Positions 25,234-33,504 of a stretch of DNA of 64,000 nucleotides are shown piece by piece. Where the stretch lies: contig NZ_JAGSOV010000064.1 of NCBI RefSeq assembly GCF_023898865.1, positions 46,288 to 110,287 on the forward strand, written 5' to 3'. The stretch is from Pseudonocardia humida. GTDB lineage: Bacteria > Actinomycetota > Actinomycetes > Mycobacteriales > Pseudonocardiaceae. Made by a program: the position numbers and the translations under genes. How positions within the stretch are numbered: position 1 is the first letter of the stretch; each line of letters opens with the position of its first letter. The notes under the pieces were generated by a model. That model was not told where the DNA came from and made no database searches. It saw only the letters and a program-made list of their open reading frames with translations.

Positions 25234-26094
25234 GTGGAGAGCCTCGGCGCGTTCCTGAAGAGTCGTCGCGACCGGACCACGCCGGCCAGGATCGGTCTGC
25301 GCACCTACGGGGCCGCCCGCCGGGTCCCCGGCCTGCGTCGTGAGGAGCTCGCCCAGCTCGCCGGGGTGAGCGCGGGGTACTACACGCGCCTGGAGCAGGG
25401 GCAGGCCGGGACCGCGTCCGGGCAGGTGCTCGACGCCCTCGCGCGCGTGCTGCAGCTCGATCCGGTCGAGACCGTCCACCTGCACAACCTCGCTCGACAG
25501 CCGGCGAGTCCCGGGCTCCGCGAACCGCGCCACGAGGAACCCCACCCCCGCGTCCTCGCGCTGCTGGAGTCCCTCGGCGACACGACGCCGGCGATCCTGC
25601 TCGGCCGCCGCGGCGACGTGCTCGCGTGGAACCGCTCCGGACGCGCGCTCATCGCCGAGCACGTCGCCTTCGACGCGCCGCAGGATCCGGCCCGGAGGCC
25701 GTCCGTCCCGCGGATGTTCTTCCTCGACCCGCTCACCCGCGACCTGCACCGCAACTGGACCGAGGTCGCCCGCATCCACGTCGCCTACCTCCGGCTCACC
25801 GCGGGCCGATACCCGACGGACGCGCGCCTGGCCGAGCTGATCGGGGAGCTGGCGATGCGCAGCGACGAGTTCGCGACGATGTGGGCGACCGGCGAGGTCG
25901 CCGACTGCACCGTCGGCACCCTGCACCTGCAGCACCCCACCGTCGGCGCCGCGGACGTCGACTACCAGGTGTGGCTGCAGCCCGACAGCCCCGACCACCG
26001 GCTCGAGATCTACACCCCCGGCGACCCGAGCTCCGCCGACGCGCTGCGGATCCTGGCCCACCAGAGTCGCCCGACCACCGTGCGGCAGCCCTGA
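25234..26094 (+). CDS. XRE-family regulator with MmyB-like ligand-binding domain
   Basis: A 286-residue protein starting at GTG 25234. The HTH (GAFLKSRRDRTTPARIGLRTYGAARRVPGLRREELAQLAGVSAGYYTRLEQGQA) has the characteristic VPGLRREELAxLAGVS core. The C-terminal half (LLGRRGDVLAWNRSGRALI ... VARIHVAYLRLTAGRYPTDARLAELIGELAMRSDEFATMWA) is the MmyB-like ligand domain. Divergent arrangement with the MFS exporter, 104 bp apart, is the standard layout of this family with its target. Ligand unknown. Confidence 0.92.
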   Translation: MESLGAFLKSRRDRTTPARIGLRTYGAARRVPGLRREELAQLAGVSAGYYTRLEQGQAGTASGQVLDALARVLQLDPVETVHLHNLARQPASPGLREPRHEEPHPRVLALLESLGDTTPAILLGRRGDVLAWNRSGRALIAEHVAFDAPQDPARRPSVPRMFFLDPLTRDLHRNWTEVARIHVAYLRLTAGRYPTDARLAELIGELAMRSDEFATMWATGEVADCTVGTLHLQHPTVGAADVDYQVWLQPDSPDHRLEIYTPGDPSSADALRILAHQSRPTTVRQP

Positions 26095-26204
26095 GCGGCG
26101 GCCCGGCCCGGGCCCGTCGCGGCCGACGTGGTCGCCGTTCCGCCCGGCTCGCCGGCGCACGGAATCCGCTTCGTTCCACGCGGCCGCGGGCCCACGCTGG
26201 CGGC

Positions 26205-26741
26205 ATGACGTCGCTGGCCGGTCCCAGGCTCCTCCTGCGCGACTTCCGCGCGGCCGACGTGCAGGCCGTGCACTCCTTCGCCGCCGATCCCGTCGTCACG
26301 AGGCTCACCGACTTCGGCCCGAACACGCCCGAGCAGTCGGCGGAGTTCGTCCGCGCGGCGGTGGCGCAGGCCCGGCGGGCCCACCGGACGGCGTTCAGCC
26401 TGGCGGCGGAGCTGGTCGAGACCGGGCTGGTCATCGGCTCGGTCGGCATCGCGATCACCAGCGTCGAGCACCGCCGCGGCGACCTCGGGTACGTCCTGCA
26501 CTCCTCGTACTGGTCCCGGGGCTACGCGACCGAGGCGGCGACCCTGCTGCTGGGGTTCGGCCGCGAGGTGCTGGGCCTGCACCGGATCGAGGCGACGTGC
26601 CACCCCGACAACCACGCGTCGGCGCGCGTCCTGGAGAAGATCGGGATGCGGCGCGAGGGACGGCTGCGCGGCCACCTCCTCGTGCGCGGGACCTGGCGCG
26701 ACTCCCTGCTCTACGCCGCCGTCGGGGACGGCGCGGGCTGA
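26205..26741 (+). CDS. GNAT-family N-acetyltransferase (RimJ-like)
   Basis: A 178-residue acetyltransferase. The acetyl-CoA-binding region RRGDLGYVLHSSYWSRGYATEA has the family Q/R-x-x-G-x-G/A equivalent (SRGYAT), followed by GLHRIEATCHPDNHASARVLEKIGMRREGRLR, the pattern of RimJ/RimL-type enzymes that acetylate ribosomal protein N-termini or small amines. ATG 26205 starts the fold directly; the open frame extends further upstream without homology. Stands alone between a regulator and nhaA. Confidence 0.88.
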   Translation: MTSLAGPRLLLRDFRAADVQAVHSFAADPVVTRLTDFGPNTPEQSAEFVRAAVAQARRAHRTAFSLAAELVETGLVIGSVGIAITSVEHRRGDLGYVLHSSYWSRGYATEAATLLLGFGREVLGLHRIEATCHPDNHASARVLEKIGMRREGRLRGHLLVRGTWRDSLLYAAVGDGAG

Positions 26742-26902
26742 CGGGTGGACGGCCTCGCCCCCGCTCGCCCCGAGGCCCAGCGGGATGTGAGGTCGCCCGC
26801 TCCGCTCGGCCGCGCCGCGGGTGATCCCGTACGGTCATCCGGGGCGTGCCGGGAAGTCTGGTCGGCGATGGTTCTCTGACGTCCTCTGAAGGAGCACCCG
26901 CC

Positions 26903-28210
26903 TTGGGCACACCCGCTCGTCGACCCACCCTCCTCGGCCGCGGCAGCTGGCCGGAGGCCGCGCGCATCGCCGAGGTGCTGCGCGCGGAGACCGTCGGCGG
27001 CCTCCTGCTCGTCGGCGCCGCCGCCGTCGCGCTGATCTGGGCGAACTCGCCATGGGGCGACGCCTACCGGGCGCTGACCGAGCTGCGGGTCGGCCCGGCG
27101 GCACTGCACCTGGACCTGACGCTGGCGCAGTGGGCGGCCGACGGGCTGCTGGCGATCTTCTTCTTCGTGGCCGGGCTGGAGCTGAAGCGCGAGTTCGTGG
27201 CCGGTGACCTGCGCGACCCGCGGCGGGCCGCGTTGCCGGTCGCGGCGGCGGTGGGCGGCATGGTCGTTCCGGCGTTGATCTACATCGCGTTCACGGCGGG
27301 CGCGGGCGACGGCGCGACGGCCGGCTGGGCCATCCCCACCGCCACCGACATCGCGTTCGCGCTCGCCGTGCTGGCGGTGATCAGCACGCACCTGCCGGCG
27401 GCGCTGCGGACGTTCCTGCTGACCCTGGCCGTCGTCGACGACCTGCTGGCCATCGCCATCATCGCGATCTTCTACACCGACTCGCTGGCCGTCGTGCCCC
27501 TGCTGCTCGCGTTCGTCCCGCTCGCGCTGTTCACGCTGCTGGTCCAGCGCAGGGTGCGGTCGTGGTGGCTGCTGCTGCCGCTCGCCGCGCTCAGTTGGGT
27601 ACTGGTGCACGAGTCCGGGGTGCACGCGACCGTCGCCGGTGTGCTGCTCGGCTTCGCCGTCCCCGTGATCCGCCGCGCCGAAGGGCCGGGACGAGGGCTG
27701 GCCGAGCACTTCGAGCACCGCTTCCGGCCGATCTCGGCCGGATTCGCGGTGCCGGTGTTCGCGTTCTTCGCCGCCGGTGTGTCGATCGCGGGGTCCGGCG
27801 GACTGGGCGCGAGCCTGGGCGATGCGGTCACGCTCGGGGTGATCGTCGGTCTGGTGGCGGGCAAGGCCGTGGGCGTGCTCGGCTCCACCTGGCTGGTGCA
27901 GCGGTTCACCCGCGCCCGGCTCGCCGAGGGACTGAGCTGGTGGGACGTGCTCGGCCTGTCGCTGCTGGCCGGGATCGGGTTCACCGTCTCCCTGCTGATC
28001 GGGGAGCTCGCCTTCGGCGGCGGCAGCGAGCGCGACGACCACGTCAAGATCGGCGTCCTGGTCGGCTCCCTGGTGTCGGCCCTGCTGGCCACCGTCGTGC
28101 TGCGGTTGCGCAACCGGCACTACCGCAGGCTGTGCGCCGAGGAGACCGTCGACGCCGACCAGGACGGCATACCGGACGTCTACCAGCGCGACGACGAGAC
28201 CGGTCCCTGA
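26903..28210 (+). CDS. nhaA: Na+/H+ antiporter NhaA
   Basis: A 435-residue NhaA-type antiporter with about 11-12 membrane helices. Diagnostic stretches are EVLRAETVGGLLLVGAAAVALIWANSPWG, ADGLLAIFFFVAGLELKREF, GWAIPTATDIAFALAVLAV and LTLAVVDDLLAIAIIAIFYT, the last carrying the two ion-binding aspartates. TTG 26903 is chosen because AAGGAG (26889-26894) sits 8 nt upstream; an in-frame GTG at 26846 adds 19 residues but has no good ribosome site. The C-terminus ends in an acidic D-x-D-x-D-G-type tail. Exports Na+ at alkaline pH. Confidence 0.93.
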   Translation: MGTPARRPTLLGRGSWPEAARIAEVLRAETVGGLLLVGAAAVALIWANSPWGDAYRALTELRVGPAALHLDLTLAQWAADGLLAIFFFVAGLELKREFVAGDLRDPRRAALPVAAAVGGMVVPALIYIAFTAGAGDGATAGWAIPTATDIAFALAVLAVISTHLPAALRTFLLTLAVVDDLLAIAIIAIFYTDSLAVVPLLLAFVPLALFTLLVQRRVRSWWLLLPLAALSWVLVHESGVHATVAGVLLGFAVPVIRRAEGPGRGLAEHFEHRFRPISAGFAVPVFAFFAAGVSIAGSGGLGASLGDAVTLGVIVGLVAGKAVGVLGSTWLVQRFTRARLAEGLSWWDVLGLSLLAGIGFTVSLLIGELAFGGGSERDDHVKIGVLVGSLVSALLATVVLRLRNRHYRRLCAEETVDADQDGIPDVYQRDDETGP

Positions 28211-28232
28211 CCGGAGCGGGTTCCGGCGAGCA

Positions 28233-29084
28233 TCAGTCCGGCGGGCCCAGCAGGCGTCGGGCGAGCTGGTCGCCGCCCTCGGCGCGGCGTCGCAACTCGC
28301 TCTCGTCGCCCCGGTGGTAGAACGCCCAGGTCAGGCTGCGGCCGGCGTGGGGGTCGCCGTCGTCGGCACGGCGCTCCAGCTCGGCCAGCTCGCCCCGGTC
28401 GGCCAGCAGCCAGGCCAGCTTCTCCGCGGCGTGCCGGTCGCCCGCGGCGGCGCGGCGTTCCAGCTCGCTCCGGTCGCCCCGCCGGTGCAGCGTCACGGCC
28501 AGGCCGTTGCCGGCGTGGTGGTCGCCGCTGTCGGCGCGGCGGCGCAGCTCGGCCGGGTCGACGCGCTCGGCCAGCAACCGGGCCAGTTGCTCCGCGGCCA
28601 CCTCGTCGCCTGCGTCGGCCCGGCGTTGCAGCCCGCTCCTGTCGTCCCGGTCGGCGAGCGCGCGGGCCAGGCTGTGCCGGGCGGACCGGTCGCCGTCGTC
28701 GGCGCGGCGGCGCAGCTCGGCCAGGTCGCCCCGCTGGGCCAGTAGCCAGGACAGGTGGTCCGCGGCGCTGAGGTCGCCCGCGTCGGCCCGACGGGTCAGC
28801 CCGGCCAGGTCGCCACGCTCGGCCAACAGCATGGCCAGCCGGAACGCGGCGTAGCGCTCGCCGTCGTCGGCTTGGTCGCGGCGCTCGAGGCCGGCGCGGT
28901 CGCCCCGCTCGTACAACAGCTCGGCCAGCTTCGTCTCCGCGGCGAGGTCGCCGAGGTCGGCGCGGTGCTCGAGGCCGGCGCGGTCGCCCCGCTCGTACAA
29001 CAGCTCGGCCAGCAGCTGCGCGGCGTCCCAGTCGCCGGCGTCGGCGCGCCGCGCCAGCCCAGCCTGGTCATCGTGCTCGCTCAC
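28233..29084 (-). CDS. protein of ten 28-residue helical repeats, function unknown
   Basis: About 283 residues built almost wholly of a 28-residue (84-nt) tandem repeat: AGL-x-RRADAGD-x-x-AAEKLA-x-LLAERGD, nine full copies plus a partial tenth; one copy has 2 extra residues. Each unit reads as two short helices, resembling a compact Sel1/HEAT-like solenoid rich in Arg, Asp and Leu. No catalytic motif or signal. GTG 29084 gives MSEHDDQAGL directly before the first repeat; in-frame ATGs at 29135 and 29198 are possible but have no better ribosome site. Divergent from the first ArsR/SRPBCC operon. Possibly a scaffold protein. Confidence 0.75.
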   Translation of the reverse strand: MSEHDDQAGLARRADAGDWDAAQLLAELLYERGDRAGLEHRADLGDLAAETKLAELLYERGDRAGLERRDQADDGERYAAFRLAMLLAERGDLAGLTRRADAGDLSAADHLSWLLAQRGDLAELRRRADDGDRSARHSLARALADRDDRSGLQRRADAGDEVAAEQLARLLAERVDPAELRRRADSGDHHAGNGLAVTLHRRGDRSELERRAAAGDRHAAEKLAWLLADRGELAELERRADDGDPHAGRSLTWAFYHRGDESELRRRAEGGDQLARRLLGPPD

Positions 29085-29209
29085 CGGCAACACCCCGGTC
29101 CTGGCCGCCGTCCACCGGCCGGCCCGCCCGCTCATCCCGGCCCTGCTGATCACCCGCGAGGCGCCGTCCGTCCAGCGTATCGCGGCCATGCTGGACAACT
29201 ACTGCCTCC

Positions 29210-29244
29210 TTGACAGGATCTATTGTCGGGGCCAGGCTTGCGGC
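29210..29244 (+). promoter_or_regulatory. TTGACA-N7-TTGTCGG box, promoter/operator of ArsR-SRPBCC operon 1
   Basis: TTGACA (29210-29215) and TTGTCGG (29223-29229) form an imperfect dyad (GACA/TGTC) with a 7-nt gap. TTGACA is a consensus -35 and lies exactly 35 nt before ATG 29245; 17 nt after it is CAGGCT, a weak -10 (A2, T6 of TANNNT). There is no ribosome site before the ATG. The same arrangement occurs at 46922-46956 upstream of the paralogous operon, so a shared autoregulated, leaderless promoter is likely. Confidence 0.65.
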
Positions 29245-29874
29245 ATGCGGGAGAGGACGAGCGTGGGCACCACGGTCATCGAGGACGGGCGCACCGCCGC
29301 GATCGCGCTCGACCCGGTCCGCGCCCGACTGCTCGGCGCCCTGCGCGAGCCGGGCACCGCCACCTCGCTCGCCGCGATGCTCGGCACGACCCGGCAGAAG
29401 GTCAACTACCACCTGCACGCCCTGGAGGCGCACGGGCTGGTGGAGCTGGTCGAGGAGCGGCGCAAGGGCAACACGACCGAGCGCGTGGTGCGGGCCACGG
29501 CGGGTGCCTTCGTCGTGTCCCCGCAGGCGTGGGCGATGGTCGCCCCGGACCCGGACCGCGAGCCGGACAAGCTGTCCGCCCAGTGGCTGCTCGCGCTCGC
29601 GGCCCGGCTGCTGCGCGAGGTCGGCAGGCTGATCAGCGCGGCCGGTCGGCGCCGGGTGGCCACGTTCGGCATCGACGGCGAGGTCCGCTTCGCGACGGCG
29701 GCCGACCGCGCCGCCTTCGTCCGCGAGCTGGGCGAGTCCGTCAGCGCGCTCGTCGTGCGCTACCACAGCGCGGAGGCCGCGGGTGGGCGCCCGCACCGGC
29801 TTGTGGTCGCCCTGCACCCCGCCGTGCCGCCCGAGGACCCGCGTCCCGCGACCACTGCGGAGGGGCAGTCGTGA
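29245..29874 (+). CDS. ArsR-type winged-helix regulator (paralogue of 46957-47547)
   Basis: A 209-residue regulator. Residues ~15-85 form an ArsR/HTH_20-type winged helix (LDPVRARLLGALREPGTATSLAAMLGTTRQKVNYHLHALEAHGLVELVEERRKGN). The C-terminal part (GRRRVATFGIDGEVRFATAADRAAFVRELGESVSALVVRYH) is shared with the paralogue at 46957 and belongs to the helix-turn-helix/transcriptional regulator group found with AHSA1-like proteins. Its TGA overlaps the GTG of the SRPBCC gene. ATG 29245 matches the start point of the paralogue relative to the shared promoter box. Confidence 0.88.
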   Translation: MRERTSVGTTVIEDGRTAAIALDPVRARLLGALREPGTATSLAAMLGTTRQKVNYHLHALEAHGLVELVEERRKGNTTERVVRATAGAFVVSPQAWAMVAPDPDREPDKLSAQWLLALAARLLREVGRLISAAGRRRVATFGIDGEVRFATAADRAAFVRELGESVSALVVRYHSAEAAGGRPHRLVVALHPAVPPEDPRPATTAEGQS

Positions 29875-30521
29875 GCCGGCGCTTCGAGATCCGCCGGGCC
29901 GTCGAGCTGCCCGTCCCGCCCGAGCGGGTCTGGCGGGCCATCGCCACCCCGGAGGGCCGGGCCGGGTGGTTCATGCCCGGTGAGGACAGCGGCGTCGACG
30001 CCGAGGTCGACCCCCCGGATCGGCTGGCGGTGCGCTTCGGCACCCAGGCGATGGAGTACGTGCTGGAGGCGGCCGACGGGGGCACCACGGTCCTGCGGTT
30101 CGTGCACAGCGGGATCCTCGAGGAGGACTGGGGCGACGAGTTCGACGCCATGACCGGTGCCGGCTGGGACCTCTACCTGTTCAGCCTGGGCCAGTACCTG
30201 CGCCACTTCCCCGACCGGCCCGCCGTCTACGCCGAGGCGGAGGCCCCGGCCGTCCCGGACGCGTGGCAGCGGGTCCTGGCCGCCCTCGGCGACCCCGCAG
30301 AGGGCGACCCGGTGAGCGTCCCCGGCGCGACCGGTGTCGTGGACATCCGCACCGAGCACCACCTGGGCGTCCGCACCGCGGACGCGCTGGTCCGGTTCCA
30401 CGAGCGCTCGCTGATCGGGCTGCCGGTGGCCGTCGGCCACCACGACTACACCCCGGGCGCCGACCCCTCGGCGCTCACCACCACCTGGACGGCCTGGCTG
30501 GCCGCGACCGCGAGGAGCTGA
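29871..30521 (+). CDS. SRPBCC (AHSA1-like) domain protein
   Basis: A 216-residue protein starting at GTG 29871, overlapping the regulator by 4 bp. The START/Bet v1-like AHSA1 fold is seen in RFEIRRAVELPVPPERVWRAIATPEGRAGWFMP and TVLRFVHSGILEEDWGDEFDAMTGAGWDLYLFSLGQYL. A second, shorter region follows (GTGVVDIRTEHHLGVRTADALVRF), which the paralogue at 47544 also has. Such proteins bind hydrophobic ligands in a deep cavity; ArsR-SRPBCC pairs are common in actinobacteria but their ligands are poorly known. Confidence 0.87.
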   Translation: MSRRFEIRRAVELPVPPERVWRAIATPEGRAGWFMPGEDSGVDAEVDPPDRLAVRFGTQAMEYVLEAADGGTTVLRFVHSGILEEDWGDEFDAMTGAGWDLYLFSLGQYLRHFPDRPAVYAEAEAPAVPDAWQRVLAALGDPAEGDPVSVPGATGVVDIRTEHHLGVRTADALVRFHERSLIGLPVAVGHHDYTPGADPSALTTTWTAWLAATARS

Positions 30522-30525
30522 CACC

Positions 30526-30927
30526 GTGCCCGAGCTGCAGAAGCTGACCCCGTTCCTGATGTTCCAGAAGGGCGAGGCCGAGGAGGCGATGACCTTCTAC
30601 ACCGGCCTGTTCGACGACGGCGAGGTGCTGGTCGTCGAGCGCTTCGGCGCCGGGGAGCCGGGCCCGGAGGGCGGGATCAAGCAGGGCGTGTTCACCGTGG
30701 CCGGTCAGCAGCTGCGGTGCCTGGACAGCCCGGCCGTGCACGAGTTCGACTTCACCCCGTCGCTCTCGCTGTTCGTGCGCTGCGGTTCGCGCGAGGAGCT
30801 GGAGAAGCTCTGGGCCGGGCTCGCCGAGGGCGGCGTCCCGCTGATGCCGCTCGACGACTACGGGTTCGGCCCGTTCGGCTGGACCAACGACAGGTTCGGG
30901 GTGTCCTGGCAGCTCAGCCTGTCCTGA
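30526..30927 (+). CDS. PhnB-like VOC-family protein
   Basis: A 133-residue vicinal-oxygen-chelate protein of the PhnB/3-demethylubiquinone methyltransferase-like group: LTPFLMFQKGEAEEAMTFYTGLFDDGEVL at the start, LSLFVRCGSREELEKLWAGLAEGG and GPFGWTNDRFGVSWQL at the end, which is the conserved C-terminal signature. It starts at GTG 30526, 4 bp after the SRPBCC gene, so it belongs to the same operon as the regulator and SRPBCC protein. The enzyme activity of the family is uncertain. Confidence 0.88.
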   Translation: MPELQKLTPFLMFQKGEAEEAMTFYTGLFDDGEVLVVERFGAGEPGPEGGIKQGVFTVAGQQLRCLDSPAVHEFDFTPSLSLFVRCGSREELEKLWAGLAEGGVPLMPLDDYGFGPFGWTNDRFGVSWQLSLS

Positions 30928-31231
30928 GCCCCCGGCCGGTCGCTCGTCCGACGACGCGCCGATCACGGGGCCGACTCCCGCCGAGGGTGTGCGGCGGTCC
31001 TTCCGTCGCCAGCACCATCGGCGTGTACGGCCGCCACCAGCCGGATGGGTGACGTCGCAGGGAGTGCCCGGTCCACCGGCCACCTGAATGGATGACGCGT
31101 GTTCGTGTCCCTCGAAGAGGTGTCCTCCCGGCCGGGCCCTTGCCGCCTCGGTCGACCCCGAACCACACTGCCGGACGGCGGGCTGTCATCTGCGGCGTGT
31201 CGCACGTCCCCCGTCGGCCCGAGGAGCACCC
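30928..31231. other. 304-bp gap with no recognisable gene
   Basis: Between the VOC gene and the deaminase gene, all on the plus strand. No frame shows coding-like homology and I see no strong hairpin. A GAGGAGC ribosome site at 31221-31227 belongs to the deaminase. The promoter of the deaminase/ABM/cupin group should lie here, but no convincing -35/-10 pair stands out. Confidence 0.5.
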
Positions 31232-31843
31232 GTGACCAGGACCGAAACGACATCGCTCGGCGATGTCGGTCGCCGGATGGCGCCCGACGAGCTGATGGCC
31301 GAGGCGTGCCGGCTGGCCACGGAATCGGTGGACAACGACTGGGGCGGTCCCTTCGGTGCGGTCATCGCCAGAGGCGGCGAGATCGTGGCGCGAGGGCAGA
31401 ACCGGGTGCTGCTGACCGGGGACATCACCGCGCACGCCGAGGTCGAGACGATCCGCAAGGCGGTGGTGGTGCTGAACCGCGAGGCACCCTCGATCGCCAG
31501 AGCCCATCAGAACGAGTCGACGCTCGAACTCATCCCGCGGCCCGTCGGCTCCCCGGATCCGGTCCCGCAGCGGGCCCGGATGCTCATCGGCCACGAGATG
31601 TACATCAGCGGTGCGCCGTGCCCGATGTGCATGAGCGCCATCTACTGGGCACGCATCGACGCGGTCTACTTCGCCAACGATCTCGAGGCGACCAGCCGGA
31701 TAGGCTTCGACGACGCATTCCAGTACGAGGACTTCGGCCGGCCGCTGGACCAGCGCCGTATCCGGATCGAGCAGTTCCGTCCCGAACTCGGCAGGGCCGC
31801 CTATGAGGCGTGGGAGACCAAGCCCGACAAGCACCCCTACTGA
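31232..31843 (+). CDS. nucleoside/guanine deaminase-like protein (CDA fold)
   Basis: A 203-residue zinc deaminase. H68-A-E70 (ITAHAEVETIRKA) and P129-C130-x-x-C133 (SGAPCPMCMSAIYWARIDAVYFAN) give the complete zinc site and proton-shuttle Glu of the cytidine-deaminase superfamily; GGPFGAVIARGGEIVARGQN fits the guanine deaminase (GuaD)/TadA-like branch. It is longer than GuaD (~155) by an insertion after the HAE helix (residues ~82-118). GTG 31232 follows GAGGAGC by 5 nt. Lies 51 bp before an ABM-membrane fusion. Substrate is not certain. Confidence 0.85.
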   Translation: MTRTETTSLGDVGRRMAPDELMAEACRLATESVDNDWGGPFGAVIARGGEIVARGQNRVLLTGDITAHAEVETIRKAVVVLNREAPSIARAHQNESTLELIPRPVGSPDPVPQRARMLIGHEMYISGAPCPMCMSAIYWARIDAVYFANDLEATSRIGFDDAFQYEDFGRPLDQRRIRIEQFRPELGRAAYEAWETKPDKHPY

Positions 31844-31894
31844 GTGCGCAGTCGCGGTGCCCGGACGGAACCAGCGGTCTCAGGTGGAACCACG

Positions 31895-32881
31895 ATGGTG
31901 ACAGGAACTGGCCGGGTCGCCGACGCCATGGCGACGGTCATCATCGGGCAGCACGTTCGCGACGAGCACCGGGAGGCTTTCGCGGCCTGGCAGAACCAGG
32001 TGAACGATGTGGTGCGCGGGTACCCGGGCTTCCTCGGCACCGAGGTCACCCCGCCGACCGCGGTGCAGCCCGACTGGGTCGTGATCTACCGGTTCGACTC
32101 CGTCGTGCACGCGCAGAACTGGCTCAACAGCGCCGCACGACAGGACCTCCTCAACCGCGGCGCGGCGTACCACGACGGTCCCGCCACGCAGCAGGTGCTC
32201 GCCCGCGGAGGTCAGCCGCGCCCCGCACTCATGACGGTCGTCGTGACGCATCGGGTGAAGGAGGAGGACACCCAGGCCTTCCTGGAGTGGCAGCAGCGCC
32301 TGCTCGCCGCGGAGCGCGAAGTACCCGGCTTCCGCGGGTCGGAGATCTTCCGGCCGGTGGCGGGGGTGCAGGACGAATGGACGGCGCTGTACCGCTTCGA
32401 CTCGGCCACCAGTCTCGACGCGTGGCTGACCTCGGCGAGACGGAAACAACTGCTCGAAGAAGGCAGGGAGTTCGACGACTTCCAGCTGCGGACCGTCGAC
32501 AACTCGTTCGGCAACTGGTTCGCGTTCGACGAGCGCGGCGACGACGTTCCCCCGCCGCCGTCGAATGCGAAGTCCTCCCTCGCGGTGTGGTTGGGCCTCT
32601 ACCCGACGGTCATGGTGTTGTCGCTGGGCCTGGCGTGGCTGCTGCCCGGCCTGCCGCTGTGGCAGTCGTTGCTGATCGGCAACCTGCTCTCGAGCTTCGT
32701 GATGAGCTACCTGACGATGCCGCACTATGCCAATCCGATGCTGCGGTGGTGGCTGCGTCCACCCGCCGAGGCGCCGCAGCCCCGCACGGATCTCCTGGGC
32801 ATCGGGCTGGTGGTCGCGGTCAACGCCGTCTGGGCGGTCGTGTTCTGCCTGCTGACCGAGCGCATCTGGACACTGCCTTGA
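31895..32881 (+). CDS. double ABM-domain protein with C-terminal membrane anchor
   Basis: A 328-residue fusion. Two antibiotic-biosynthesis-monooxygenase (ABM, dimeric alpha-beta barrel) domains lie in tandem, residues ~12-100 (ATVIIGQHVRDEHREAFAAWQNQVNDVVRGYPGFLGTEV) and ~112-205 (MTVVVTHRVKEEDTQAFLEWQQRLLAAEREVPGFRGSEI), each with the family PGF-x-G-(T/S)-E core. Then come about three membrane helices (~228-252, 254-275, 300-322). ABM domains act as small monooxygenases or haem-degrading proteins; the N-terminal pair would sit on one membrane face. ATG 31895 has AGGTGGA upstream. Confidence 0.82.
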   Translation: MVTGTGRVADAMATVIIGQHVRDEHREAFAAWQNQVNDVVRGYPGFLGTEVTPPTAVQPDWVVIYRFDSVVHAQNWLNSAARQDLLNRGAAYHDGPATQQVLARGGQPRPALMTVVVTHRVKEEDTQAFLEWQQRLLAAEREVPGFRGSEIFRPVAGVQDEWTALYRFDSATSLDAWLTSARRKQLLEEGREFDDFQLRTVDNSFGNWFAFDERGDDVPPPPSNAKSSLAVWLGLYPTVMVLSLGLAWLLPGLPLWQSLLIGNLLSSFVMSYLTMPHYANPMLRWWLRPPAEAPQPRTDLLGIGLVVAVNAVWAVVFCLLTERIWTLP

Positions 32882-32947
32882 CCCCGGGACCGAGCGGGCT
32901 CGTCCGCCCGGTGGCCCCCTCGATCGCTCGTCGGAATGGGAGATGCC

Positions 32948-33385
32948 ATGCGTAGGGTGGTCCAGCTGCTGCTCGGTGCGGCGATCGTGGTGGCGGCGCC
33001 GAGTGCCGCATGGGCGAGCCCCGGCTCCGGGGTGAGCGGCACGGTGCTCGCCGAAGGCACGTCCGCGGGCTCCGTCGAGACCGAGAGCCACGGCCCGACC
33101 GACGTCGCGATCCGGCGCATCGTGATCGAACCGGGCGGCTCGACCGGATGGCACCACCACACCGGTGAGCTGGTCGCGGTCGTGCTCACCGGCACGCTCA
33201 CCCGCCAGCTCGACGACTGTTCGATCCGGACCAGCACGGCCGGGCAGGCGTTCGTCGAACCAGCCGGCCGCAAGCACGTCCACATCGGCCGCAACCTGGG
33301 CAGCGAACCCGTCGAGCTCTACGTCACCTACCTGATCCCGGCCGGTGACCAGCTCGCGGTCGACCAGCCCGGCCCTGGCTGCTGA
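32948..33385 (+). CDS. secreted single-domain cupin
   Basis: A 145-residue protein with a Sec signal peptide (MRRVVQLLLGAAIVVAAPSAAWA, predicted cut after residue 23) and one cupin barrel: motif 1 GWHHHTGELVAVVLTGTLT with H69, H70/H71 and E74, motif 2 around H110 and H112, enough for a metal site. ATG 32948 is preferred over ATG 32936 because TGGGAG lies 6 nt before it. Third gene of the deaminase/ABM/cupin series. Enzymatic or binding role unknown. Confidence 0.83.
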   Translation: MRRVVQLLLGAAIVVAAPSAAWASPGSGVSGTVLAEGTSAGSVETESHGPTDVAIRRIVIEPGGSTGWHHHTGELVAVVLTGTLTRQLDDCSIRTSTAGQAFVEPAGRKHVHIGRNLGSEPVELYVTYLIPAGDQLAVDQPGPGC

Positions 33386-33504
33386 GGGGGCCGCTCCTGC
33401 GCCGGTCATGGGCTGCGGGTGGGCCGGGGGGCGGCGCCGGGTCGAGCGCGGGCTCAGCCCGGCCACGCGCGCGACCGGTGCCGCGCTCGGGGAGGAAGCC
33501 GCGG

